DNA of 64,000 nt from Gordonia sp. KTR9 (GTDB lineage Bacteria; Actinomycetota; Actinomycetes; Mycobacteriales; Mycobacteriaceae): assembly GCF_000143885.2 (NCBI RefSeq), contig NC_018581.1, positions 248,001 through 312,000 on the forward strand. The letters run 5' to 3'. Positions 25,768 through 34,086 of this stretch are shown here, piece after piece. Both the position numbers and the translations under genes were made by a program. Every line of letters begins with the position of its first letter. Positions within the stretch are counted from its first letter, which is position 1. The notes beneath the pieces are model-generated. The model had not been told where the DNA came from. It did not search any database and saw only the letters and a program-made list of their open reading frames with translations.

Positions 25768-28700
25768 TCAGTGCCGGAGCGGCGCGGGACTCCACAGTCC
25801 GCTGCGGGTGGCCGTTCCCGTCTCGATCTCGGCGAGCGTGTCGACGTCGCCGTAGGGCTCGTAGCGTTCGAGGGCGCCCCAGTCCCGTCCGATGTCGGCC
25901 ATCAGATAGGTGGGCAGCGCCGTCGCCTGCTGCGAGACCTCGATCCATCCGAGCGGGCCACCGCCGAAGCTGTTCTGCCACGCGGACACCGCGGCTGCCA
26001 GGTCGGATCCGGGCTTGATGCGCCACTTCGGGATCTCCGCGACGCCGACGTCGTGGGTGAACGGACGCTGGCACGGGAACGCCAGACCCGACGTCCAGTC
26101 GATGTGGACCGGGTCGGTGTCGCCGACGACGTCCTGCAGGGTGTCCATCTGCGGGATCCGCGGCGGGGTCAGCACGATGAACCGGTCTTCGGCGAGGTTG
26201 TCGTCGGTCGCGACGATCCGCACCGCGGTGGTGTCCGACGGGAGCTCGTCGGTGTTGTACCGGAGGTTGCGCCACGACGGGCGCGGGCCGGGATCGATGA
26301 GCTCGGTGTCGCCGGCGGCCTCGAGGTCGGCGTCGCGGGTGTCGGGGCCGATGGGCTCGGCGGTGTACTCGAGCATCACGTTCGGGTTGTCGTACTCGCC
26401 TGCCACGGACATCGTGAGCAGCGGGCGGTCCCGCCAGTCCGGCGGCAGTGCGTACCAGCCGGAGGTGAGGCGGGCCGGGACCTGGTCGAGTTTGGAGTAG
26501 CTACCCATGACCGGGGTCTCGGCCGGGTCGAGGAAGAAGGGGAGCGCCGCGGTGCTGCCGTTGATCCCGGGTTCGGCGATCTCGCCGCCGCCGGTGCCGC
26601 CGGGATTGGAGTTTACGATGTCGGGGGACTGCCAGACGTCTCCCGACAGCACGCCGAGCGAACCCTCGCTGGCCGTCGACTCCAGCGCCGTCGGCACGCC
26701 GTTGGGGAAGAACCCCGACGTGGTCGGTGAGGTGCCGGGTGCCGGTGGCGGTCCGCCGAGCGGATTCGGCAGGGTGGGATCGACCGGGCGCAGCATGTCG
26801 CGGTTGGGATCGGATTCCACCCAGACCTTGTCGGCCATGCCGCAGGGGTTGCCCGCGACCGCGGCGAAGTTGGAGCGGGGCACCGAGTACGACGAGCTCT
26901 GATGGATGCCGGCGAAGATCGCGGTGACGATCTGGAAGACGACGACCGCCAACGCGAGGTAGGCCAGCGGAGCGGCCGCCATCGAGGCACCCAGCCGCCG
27001 ATACCAGCGCTGGTGCGAGGTGTCGTCGGCAGTGGACTCCTCGACGTGTGGATCGGTCCCGGTGAACGGCTCACGGAAGTGGAACCACAGGGCGACGAGC
27101 AGCAGCGCGAGCGCGGCGTAGAGCAGCACGCTGCCGAGCATGACGCCGCCGATCGTGACCTGTTCGACGCCCCACGGCATGCCCCATGCCGAGTAGTAGT
27201 AATAGGAGTTCGGGGCGGTGAACGCGAGTCCGCCGATGAAGAGGACGAGTGCGCAGAACAGGGTGCGGTTGCGTCGCGAGTGCATCGACTGCTGACTGGC
27301 GGCGATCGCCGCGATCGCGGCGAGTGCGGCGGCGATACCGGCGAAGACACCGAAATGATGGGTCCACTTGGTGGGCGTGAACATGAGGAAGACCAGCGAC
27401 GCGAACGTGATCGCGACGATGCGGCGCGTCGGGCCGATGGCGGTGCCGGGAATACGGTTCTTGCGGATCAGCACCGCGGCCGAGACGACCAGGCCCAGGA
27501 TCATCGCCAGCACCGCGAAACGCCTCGCGATCGAACCGTCGGCGGAGAAGGCGAACAGCGCCGAGTAGCGGCCGATCTCGTTGTACCAGCTCATCGACGG
27601 CCCCAGCGCCGACTTCATGCTCGACGCCTCGGCGAACGACCGCAGGGTCAGGTTGGAGAACACGACGAAGACGACGAAGGTGCCGGCGGCCAGGATCGGC
27701 GCGATCAGCGCGACGAACGACCAGCGGAGCGAGCGCCGGCCGTCGCGGGCGCCGGCGGCCGTCTCCTCGGATGGCGATGCGGCGGAGTTCGACTCGGCGG
27801 ACGACAGCTCGGCGACGACGCGGGCGCGCTTGATCAGCGCCATGATCATCGGGCGGGCGCCGGCGATCAGCGCAGCCACGGCGAGCAGGCCGGTCGGCCC
27901 GGCGGCGAGGCTGAACGCGCCGATGAGACAGGCGACGGCGGCCGGCAGCATGCGACCGGTGGCGATGGCACGTTCGACCGAGCACCAGGTCAGCAGCGCG
28001 CCGAGGCAGATGATCGGTTCGGGACGAAGTCCGTTGTTGAAGGGGAACCAGCACGCGAGGAAGGCGAAGGCCGCCGTCCAGGCGACCATCGGCCGGGTCA
28101 GCGCAGCGCGGCCGAGGCGTGGAAGCACTTCGTGACTGACGATGAGCCACACCAGGATTCCGCACAGGAGCGCAGGCAGCCGCATCCACGGACTGGCGAC
28201 CGAGACGTGGCTGAGCAGACCGAAGACCTGGTAGTACCAGCCGAAGGGTGCCTCGGGCGCGCCGTACCACCGGAAGTAGTTGGCGGTGTAGTCGCTGTCC
28301 TGCGCCACCCTCGACATGGTCAGTAAGTAGCCGTCGTCGGAGGTGTTGGGCCCGATCATGTGCCACACGATCAGTGCGCCGATGACCACGTAGTCGCGCG
28401 CGTTCAGCCGCCACCACCGGGCCGGGAAGATCCTGCGATGGCGGCGGCCGTCGGTGGAGTCGAGCGCTGCCAGTGCCGCAAGCGAGAGCAGCGTCGAGGC
28501 CACTCCGACGATGACGACCAGCCACTTCGAGATGGTCGGAGCGGTGTTGTAGCGAGAGTCGATCGTGACGTGGGCGTCGAGCCCTGCGATGTCGGCGGCG
28601 GGTCCGGACAGGTCGGTGAAGAGGCCGGTCACCTGGGGGCGCTGGTCGGGCCAGTACTTGAAGGCTTCTTTGTCCTCCGTCGTGCCCGCGAGCGGTTCGT

Positions 28701-29196
28701 CCTCGCCGTCCTCGTTCTGGGTGCCGCTGGTCATGCCGACGAATTCGGCGGTGACCGCATCGGAGTCGGCGTGCACGACGATCTCGCGGCAACCCTGCTC
28801 GCGCATGTCCTGCAGCGTCGCCGACACCAGCGAGACGTTGCGGACCACCACCTCGACGCCTTGCCGGTCCGCGGGAGCGTCAGGGGCGCCGGTCTTGCGG
28901 ATGAACAGGCCGCGCTCACCGGACTTGGATGCCTGCTTGGGCGTGGTGGAGAGCAGCACCGAGCCGCCGGGCGGCAGGTCGTCGACCGCGCTGCAGGGGA
29001 TCGACACGTCGAGGTCGACGGGCGTGTAGCCGATCAGCGGGGCGGCGACCGAACCGATCTGCCCGTTCTGGGGCCAGTCGATCTCGGCCGTTCGCTGCGA
29101 CACCGGCATGAGCGGTGTCGCGAGCGCGAGCAAGAACCCGAGCAGTCCGGTGACGATGGCGACGATCCTCGCTCGTCGAACGGTCTGCGCTGGCAC
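25768..29196 (-). CDS. embC: Arabinosyltransferase, EmbC-position paralogue
   Basis: A 1142-residue GT-C arabinosyltransferase. The first membrane segment is at about 9-31. The catalytic motif DDGY is at 287-290, followed by NYFRWYGAPEAPFGWYYQ. TKWTHHFGVFAGIA and a C-terminus GTATRSGLWSPAPLR place it with EmbB/EmbC rather than EmbA. It lacks the long Ser/Glu-rich linker of the two B copies. It is the promoter-proximal Emb gene of the region, the position embC has in mycobacteria (embC-embA-embB), so I call it EmbC-like. EmbC makes the arabinan of lipoarabinomannan in mycobacteria. Whether that subtype role holds here needs a tree. It is divergent from aroQ. The frameshifted DUF222/HNH gene separates it from the first embA. 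Confidence 0.8.
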   Translation of the reverse strand: MPAQTVRRARIVAIVTGLLGFLLALATPLMPVSQRTAEIDWPQNGQIGSVAAPLIGYTPVDLDVSIPCSAVDDLPPGGSVLLSTTPKQASKSGERGLFIRKTGAPDAPADRQGVEVVVRNVSLVSATLQDMREQGCREIVVHADSDAVTAEFVGMTSGTQNEDGEDEPLAGTTEDKEAFKYWPDQRPQVTGLFTDLSGPAADIAGLDAHVTIDSRYNTAPTISKWLVVIVGVASTLLSLAALAALDSTDGRRHRRIFPARWWRLNARDYVVIGALIVWHMIGPNTSDDGYLLTMSRVAQDSDYTANYFRWYGAPEAPFGWYYQVFGLLSHVSVASPWMRLPALLCGILVWLIVSHEVLPRLGRAALTRPMVAWTAAFAFLACWFPFNNGLRPEPIICLGALLTWCSVERAIATGRMLPAAVACLIGAFSLAAGPTGLLAVAALIAGARPMIMALIKRARVVAELSSAESNSAASPSEETAAGARDGRRSLRWSFVALIAPILAAGTFVVFVVFSNLTLRSFAEASSMKSALGPSMSWYNEIGRYSALFAFSADGSIARRFAVLAMILGLVVSAAVLIRKNRIPGTAIGPTRRIVAITFASLVFLMFTPTKWTHHFGVFAGIAAALAAIAAIAASQQSMHSRRNRTLFCALVLFIGGLAFTAPNSYYYYSAWGMPWGVEQVTIGGVMLGSVLLYAALALLLVALWFHFREPFTGTDPHVEESTADDTSHQRWYRRLGASMAAAPLAYLALAVVVFQIVTAIFAGIHQSSSYSVPRSNFAAVAGNPCGMADKVWVESDPNRDMLRPVDPTLPNPLGGPPPAPGTSPTTSGFFPNGVPTALESTASEGSLGVLSGDVWQSPDIVNSNPGGTGGGEIAEPGINGSTAALPFFLDPAETPVMGSYSKLDQVPARLTSGWYALPPDWRDRPLLTMSVAGEYDNPNVMLEYTAEPIGPDTRDADLEAAGDTELIDPGPRPSWRNLRYNTDELPSDTTAVRIVATDDNLAEDRFIVLTPPRIPQMDTLQDVVGDTDPVHIDWTSGLAFPCQRPFTHDVGVAEIPKWRIKPGSDLAAAVSAWQNSFGGGPLGWIEVSQQATALPTYLMADIGRDWGALERYEPYGDVDTLAEIETGTATRSGLWSPAPLRH

Positions 29197-29318
29197 AAAG
29201 AGAGATGGTAGACCTTGGGCCGTCTCGCCCCGGCCGGTGGCGGTGCGGGCGCGACCGCGTCTTCACCGGCTCGCCGGGGGGCGCCGACCGGCAGGTCAGG
29301 GCCAGTAAGGTGAACGCC

Positions 29319-29777
29319 ATGTCCGACGCCGAGAAGCCAGACCGTTTGCCGATCCTGCTGCTCAACGGTCCCAATCTGAACACCCTCGGCACCCGGGAGC
29401 CCGCCGTCTACGGCTCGGACACCCTCGCCGACGTGGTCGATCTGGCCGAGCGCACCGCCGCCGAGCTCGGCTTCGGGGTGCGCGCCGCGCAGACCAACCA
29501 CGAGGGCCAGATGCTCGACTGGATCCACGAATCGGTCGGCAAGATCAGCGGCATCGTCGTCAACCCCGGCGGCTGGACACACACCTCGGTGGCGCTCGCC
29601 GACGCACTCGTCATTCCCGATGTCCCCGTGCTGGAGGTGCACATCAGCAATGTGCACCGACGTGAAGCGTTCCGGCATCACTCCTATGTGTCGCCGATCG
29701 CGGCCGGGGTGATCGTCGGTTACGGCATCCGCGGCTACGAGTTCGCGATTCGCCGGCTTGCCGAGCTCGTGGACTGA
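29319..29777 (+). CDS. aroQ: 3-dehydroquinate dehydratase, type II
   Basis: A 152-residue enzyme that converts 3-dehydroquinate to 3-dehydroshikimate in the shikimate pathway. All type II hallmarks are present: LNGPNLNTLGTREPAVYG with Arg26 and catalytic Tyr31, NPGGWTHTSVAL with Asn82/His88, and EVHISNVHRREAFRHHSY with His108. Tyr31, Arg26 and His108 match M. tuberculosis Tyr24, Arg19 and His101 with a constant offset of 7. The ATG at 29319 follows AAGGTG at a good distance. It is a single gene here, apart from other aro genes, lying between embC and the SRPBCC/ArsR unit. Downstream is a 21-bp tandem array. Confidence 0.96.
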   Translation: MSDAEKPDRLPILLLNGPNLNTLGTREPAVYGSDTLADVVDLAERTAAELGFGVRAAQTNHEGQMLDWIHESVGKISGIVVNPGGWTHTSVALADALVIPDVPVLEVHISNVHRREAFRHHSYVSPIAAGVIVGYGIRGYEFAIRRLAELVD

Positions 29778-29796
29778 CCACTGACCCCGGCGCCCC

Positions 29797-29922
29797 GTCG
29801 ACTGGGCGCCTCTTTCCATCGACCGTGCGCCGTTTCTCGTCGACTGTGCGCCGTTTCTCGTTGACCGGGCGTCGTTCTTCGTCGACTGTGCGTTGTTTTC
29901 CGTCGACTGTGCGCGAATTGAT
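29797..29922. repeat. Degenerate 21-bp tandem array, six units
   Basis: Units begin at 29797, 29818, 29839, 29860, 29881 and 29902. The consensus is GTCGACTGTGCGCCGTTTCTC; the sixth unit diverges after 12-13 bp. The array starts 20 nt beyond the aroQ stop. No spacers and no dyad long enough for a terminator are seen, though each unit carries the palindrome GTCGAC or a variant. The rest of the 29778-30120 gap holds the ArsR operator and no gene. Confidence 0.85.
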
Positions 29923-30068
29923 CGCGGGCTAGCGGGGGCCGGCCGTTACGGGTCACGCGTCACACGCCCACCATCGATGGACAGGCCCTCACCCGGATGA
30001 CGGGTGGATGTGTCCATCTGTGGTGGGTGTGTCGCCATGTCAGCTCCGAACCATTGCGCCGTGACGGC

Positions 30069-30096
30069 TTTAGTGCAACCATAGGGTTGCACTAAA
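30069..30096. promoter_or_regulatory. Palindromic operator for the SRPBCC/ArsR unit
   Basis: Exact 12-bp arms TTTAGTGCAACC (30069-30080) and GGTTGCACTAAA (30085-30096) flank the 4-bp centre ATAG. It ends 24 bp before the SRPBCC start. The GTGCAACC/GGTTGCAC core is what is expected for ArsR-type regulators paired with AHSA1/SRPBCC proteins. It is almost certainly the autoregulatory site of the adjacent ArsR. Confidence 0.8.
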
Positions 30097-30120
30097 CAAA
30101 TCCGCATCGAGGGAGCACTG

Positions 30121-30603
30121 ATGAGTGAGAACACGGATACACACGACGTGACCGGTTCGGCGGCAGGCGAATTCGACCGAATCGAGCGCGAGATCGCGAT
30201 CGACGCACCCGCCGAGCGGGTCTGGTCTCTGGTCAGCGAGCCGGGGTGGTTCATCAACGACAAGGCGATCACCGATCACCGGATCGAACGCGACGGCGAC
30301 CTGTCGACCATCCACGACCCGGTCCACGGCGCCTTCACGTTCCGCACCGTCGAACTCGACGAGCCGCGGTACGCGGCATTCCGCTGGCTGGCCGACGCCG
30401 GTGATCCGCAATCGGATTCGACGCTCGTCGAGTTCTGGATCACGCCATCGGATTCCGGTGTTCTCCTCAAGGTCGTGGAGTCCGGCTTCGCGTCGCTGCC
30501 GGGAACCGATGCCGAGCGACGCGCTCGATTCGACGGCAACAACGAGGGTTGGACCATCGAACTCGAGCTGGCCCGAACGCATCTCGGCGGCGTGCATGCC
30601 TGA
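30121..30603 (+). CDS. SRPBCC (AHSA1-like) ligand-binding protein
   Basis: A 160-residue START/Bet-v-1-fold protein. REIAIDAPAERVWSLVSEPGWF is the typical first strand and helix of AHSA1-like proteins, and a C-terminal helix with NNEGWTIELELARTHL closes the cavity. It probably binds a small hydrophobic ligand. It is followed by an ArsR-type regulator overlapping by 8 nt, a two-gene arrangement seen in many actinobacteria, and is preceded by a large palindrome. The ligand and cellular role are unknown. The gene pair is likely induced when the regulator releases the operator. Confidence 0.85.
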   Translation: MSENTDTHDVTGSAAGEFDRIEREIAIDAPAERVWSLVSEPGWFINDKAITDHRIERDGDLSTIHDPVHGAFTFRTVELDEPRYAAFRWLADAGDPQSDSTLVEFWITPSDSGVLLKVVESGFASLPGTDAERRARFDGNNEGWTIELELARTHLGGVHA

Positions 30604-30913
30604 CGTCGTCCCGGTGGAGGTCTTCGCCGCGCTCTCGGACGAGAGCCGGTGGCAGATCCTCACCAGGCTGGGTTCGGAACCCGCGTCCGCCTCTCGTCTC
30701 GCGGCCGAGCTGCCGATCAGCAGGCAGGCGATCGCGAAACACCTTCGCGTCCTCACCGAGGCGGGGCTGGTGACGTCGTCACGCGTCGGCCGCGAGATCC
30801 GCTACGAGGCCGTGGGGGCGCAGCTGTCCCGGGTGGCGCATCGGCTCGACACGATCGGCCGTGGCTGGGATCGCCGACTCGCCTACATCAAACTCCGCGC
30901 CGAACAGGATTGA
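30596..30913 (+). CDS. ArsR/SmtB-type transcriptional regulator
   Basis: A 105-residue winged helix-turn-helix protein: VEVFAALSDESRWQILTRLG, then ASRLAAELPISRQAIAKHLRVLTEAGLV and a basic wing (SRVGREIRYEAVG). No Cys pair is present in the recognition helix, so this is not a metal sensor of the ArsR/CadC type. It fits the subgroup that travels with SRPBCC proteins. The ATG overlaps the SRPBCC stop by 8 nt (ATGCCTGA), giving tight coupling. It should repress its own operon through the palindrome at 30069-30096. Confidence 0.9.
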   Translation: MPDVVPVEVFAALSDESRWQILTRLGSEPASASRLAAELPISRQAIAKHLRVLTEAGLVTSSRVGREIRYEAVGAQLSRVAHRLDTIGRGWDRRLAYIKLRAEQD

Positions 30914-31009
30914 GTCAGTCGCCTGAGGTGTGCAGAGCGCGCCTCAGTATCTGAGGCCTGGCGGCCGACGTGGACTACGGAAGAACCTTGGTGAGCGTCC
31001 GAATTCTCT

Positions 31010-31217
31010 GCTTCCTGAGGTACGAGCGAAGCGAGCCACGAAGGGCATCGCAACGTGCCTCACCAGGCCCTTCGAGGCTCGTCGACCTCGACGCGCTCCT
31101 TCGTCGCTTGCTCGGCCCGGCGGCTATCGCTCCTCGCACCTCAGGGACCAGGGGTTATGCGGTTCTTTCGGATTAGGGAGCAGGCGGGGGGTCTCCGGCT
31201 CTTTCGGATTAGGGAGC
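31010..31217. repeat. Inverted dispersed repeats and an 18-bp direct repeat
   Basis: A copy of the dispersed repeat reads forward from about 31010 (GCTTCCTGAGGTACGAGCGA, then GAGCCACGAAGGG). An opposed copy runs through 31067-31149 (CCCTTCGAGGCTCGTCGA, ending CTCCTCGCACCTCAGGGACC), so the pair could form a large imperfect stem. Next, TCTTTCGGATTAGGGAGC occurs twice (31164-31181 and 31200-31217). The second copy supplies the TAA stop of the NRPS-like gene. No gene is seen in 30914-31208. Confidence 0.75.
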
Positions 31218-33791
31218 GGAGGAGTTGAGCACGTCGTCGATCGCCCGCGCGGTATCGGCGGCGTGTGGCGCGCGGATCATCGAGATGTGGTCGCCCGTGA
31301 CGTCGTGGAAGGTCACCTCCCCCGACGACATCCGCTGCCACAGGTCCGGGTCGTCGGGATTGGTGCGGGCGCGGATCACGCCGACGGGGCCGTCGTAATC
31401 CCGGGGCCGGTAGCGGCGGATCATCCTGGTGCCCAACCGGAAGAACACGACCCATTGCACGGGCGTCGGAAGCTGCACCATCCCCGCGGTGCGGACCAGG
31501 ACCGCCAGGACGACCTCCTTCACCACCCGCTGGGGGAGTGGTTCTCTCGCGGGAGCGGGATCGTCCCCGGTGCGGTCGGGCAGAGCTGTGTCCTGGGTGT
31601 CACCACGCCGGGCCCGCAGGCGATCGAGGATTCCGATCTTCTCGCCACGGACCCGGCGGGCCAGTGCCGGGTCGAACAGCGAGTCCAGGACGACGACGGG
31701 ATCGCATCTCTCGCCCGCGTCGGTCAACCGTGCCGCGACCTCCATCGCGACGAAACCGCCCAGCGAGTATCCGCCGACCTGGTACGGCCCGTGCGGTTGT
31801 ACCGATCGGATGTCGGCGATCGCCCGGCGTGCCGCGGCGCGAACGGAATGGTCGGCGCGGCCACGCTTTTCGACGCCACGCGACTGGATGGCGTAGACCG
31901 GCCGGTCGGTCTGCAGCGCGCGGACGACCGGGGTGAGGCTCGTCGCGAGGCTGCCGGCTCCGGCAACCAGGAAGATCGGTCGGCCGGTGCCCTTGCGCAA
32001 CGGGATGAGGGTGGCACCCGACGCGTTCGCCGACCTTTCTCTCGCGGCGGACTCGATGCGCTGGGCGAACTGCGCGATCGTCGGCGCCTCGGCGAGCATC
32101 GCGGTGTTCACGTCCAGTTGGAGGTGATGCTGCACCTCGGCCAGCATCTTCGCCGCGGCCAGCGAGTCGCCACCGAGTTCGACGAAATCCTCGTTCCGGC
32201 CGATGGATTCGAGACCGAGGATCTGACACCAGAAGCGGTGTAGCGCCATCTCGGTCATGCCGCGGGGCGGCTCGTGGCCGGGACGGGCGGGCGGAGGTGG
32301 CAGTGCCGCCCGATCCACCTTGCCGCGTTCGTTGCGCGGGAGTTCGGTGAGGACGACGATGTCACGCGGGATCATCCACGGGGTCAACGTCTTCCCGAGT
32401 TCCTGTCGGATCTCGGCCGGCGACGGTGACCATTTTTCCGGGTCCACCGCGACGTGGGCGGTGAGTCGCGCCTCGTCCCGGTTGGCGGTGACGACCGCGT
32501 CGGTGGTCCACGCCAGGGCGCGGAGTGCGGCTTCGACCTCGAGCGGTTCGACGAGGTAGCCGCGGATCTTGATCGCGTCGTCACTGCGCCCGAGGAGCGC
32601 GAGCTCACCGGACTCGTCGAGTCGTCCCAGATCCCCGGTGCGGTAGCGTGTTCGGCCGTCGGGAAGCCCGCTGAAACGCGCTGCCGTCATCTCGGGATTC
32701 CGGTGGTAGCCGGACGAGATGTGGGCGGACTCGACGATGACCTCACCGGTGGTGCCGACGGGCAGGTCATTGTCGTCCGCGTCGACGATGCGGATGTGCT
32801 TGTCCGAGGCCGGAACACCCACCGGGATGGCTCCCGGCTCGACCTCGCGGGTGGGCGGGAACAGGTTGAAGGCCAAGTTGCCGACCTCGGATGCGCCTGC
32901 CCAGCAACAGAACACCCCGGTCGCGAGGATCGTGTCGCGGGCCTGCTGTACATCGGCACGGTGGGCCGGCTCGCCACACGTGGACAGCAGACGCAGGGAG
33001 TCGACGGCGTCGGCGGCCGACAACTCGCCCAGCCACGAGCGCAGCAACGACGGGGTGCAGTGCGCGGTGGTCGCCTGCTCTGCGACGAGCCAGTCCCGCA
33101 GGCCGGTCGTGGTACGGCGGCGAACATCCCAGAGCAGCATCGTCGAACCGTTGAGCAGGCTCATCGCGAGCGCATCCAGGCCGCCGCCGAAACTCAGGGG
33201 CAGCAGGACGACAGCACGGTCCTCGGGTCGCATGCCGAGGAAGCGACGACCGTCGCGGGCATGGTTGACCGGCATCTTCTGGGAGAGCACAACCCCTTTG
33301 GGGGTCCCGGTCGATCCTGAGGTGAACAACAGGACCGCCGGATCGTCCGGGCGGGGTGCAACGACGGTGTCCTGCGGACCAGGGTCGCCGGCATCGGCGG
33401 CGTTCAGGAGCTGCGCCCCGGAACGTTCCAGCACGACGTCGAGCCGGTCCGCCGGCAGGAACGGGTCGAGCAGCACGAGGGGGCGCCCCGACGACAGGAC
33501 GGCGAGCATCGCGATGACCGACTCGATGTCGGATTCGATCTCCACCGCGACGGGTCGGTCGGGATCGGTGGTGGCCACGATCCGGCGGGCGAGCTCGTCG
33601 ACGCGGGTCGCCGCGTCCGCGAAGGTGATGGACCTCTCCGGGGTCTGAATGGCGATCGCATCGCCCCGCACCGCGGCGACGGCTCGCCAGCGTGCTGCGG
33701 CGGTCTGCGTTGCGTCGACACCGGGAAGGTCGGACACACCCGCTCCATCGGTGGGGGTCTCACGGGCTGCGAGAGCGTCTTGGCTGTTCAT
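31209..33791 (-). CDS. Stand-alone A-PCP-TE protein (single-module NRPS-like)
   Basis: An 860-residue three-domain protein. Adenylation domain: LLFTSGSTGTPKG at about 154-166, later YRTGDLGRL, and NERGKVDR with the catalytic Lys. Carrier domain: LGGDSLAA with the phosphopantetheine Ser at about 543. Thioesterase: GYSLGG at about 674-679 and GDH with His at about 835. At the position of GrsA Asp235 (FDASVWE) this protein has FGGGLDA, so the usual amino-group-binding Asp is Gly. The substrate may be an aryl, hydroxy or fatty acid rather than an alpha-amino acid. There is no condensation domain. ATG at 33791 is chosen over an upstream in-frame start at 33872. Its TAA stop lies in a DNA repeat. 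No partner biosynthetic genes adjoin it. Confidence 0.88.
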   Translation of the reverse strand: MNSQDALAARETPTDGAGVSDLPGVDATQTAAARWRAVAAVRGDAIAIQTPERSITFADAATRVDELARRIVATTDPDRPVAVEIESDIESVIAMLAVLSSGRPLVLLDPFLPADRLDVVLERSGAQLLNAADAGDPGPQDTVVAPRPDDPAVLLFTSGSTGTPKGVVLSQKMPVNHARDGRRFLGMRPEDRAVVLLPLSFGGGLDALAMSLLNGSTMLLWDVRRRTTTGLRDWLVAEQATTAHCTPSLLRSWLGELSAADAVDSLRLLSTCGEPAHRADVQQARDTILATGVFCCWAGASEVGNLAFNLFPPTREVEPGAIPVGVPASDKHIRIVDADDNDLPVGTTGEVIVESAHISSGYHRNPEMTAARFSGLPDGRTRYRTGDLGRLDESGELALLGRSDDAIKIRGYLVEPLEVEAALRALAWTTDAVVTANRDEARLTAHVAVDPEKWSPSPAEIRQELGKTLTPWMIPRDIVVLTELPRNERGKVDRAALPPPPARPGHEPPRGMTEMALHRFWCQILGLESIGRNEDFVELGGDSLAAAKMLAEVQHHLQLDVNTAMLAEAPTIAQFAQRIESAARERSANASGATLIPLRKGTGRPIFLVAGAGSLATSLTPVVRALQTDRPVYAIQSRGVEKRGRADHSVRAAARRAIADIRSVQPHGPYQVGGYSLGGFVAMEVAARLTDAGERCDPVVVLDSLFDPALARRVRGEKIGILDRLRARRGDTQDTALPDRTGDDPAPAREPLPQRVVKEVVLAVLVRTAGMVQLPTPVQWVVFFRLGTRMIRRYRPRDYDGPVGVIRARTNPDDPDLWQRMSSGEVTFHDVTGDHISMIRAPHAADTARAIDDVLNSSAP

Positions 33792-34086
33792 GTCCTCAAA
33801 CTTCCGCGGAGGCGGGAGACGTCGACGGTCATGGACGGGCCACGGGAATTCGAGCCCGGGCAACGGTGCCACGCCGCGCGGGACTCGGCCCCTCCTCCGG
33901 CCCCGTCAGCTTGCCAGGTAAAGCTACCCTTCGCGACGCTGCGGTGCGCGCTCGGAGCCGCCCGAGCGCGGTCGCAGGTGATCGGAAAGCTCGGATGTAA
34001 CGTGTTCACTGATCGCCGGAGGGTCTGCAGGACGGACCCGTACGACGGCGATCGGGTTGTCGGATGCGCGCAAGGAGAGATCGACG

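Noticed and set aside
29735..29956. 73-codon minus-strand frame through the 21-bp array
   Set aside because: It gives HSRRET-like heptad repeats only because the repeat period is a multiple of three. It overlaps the end of aroQ and has no convincing start signal.
31141..31455. 104-codon minus-strand frame overlapping the 3' end of the NRPS-like gene
   Set aside because: It is out of frame with the clear thioesterase domain. Its repeated SLIRK segments come from the 18-bp direct repeat.
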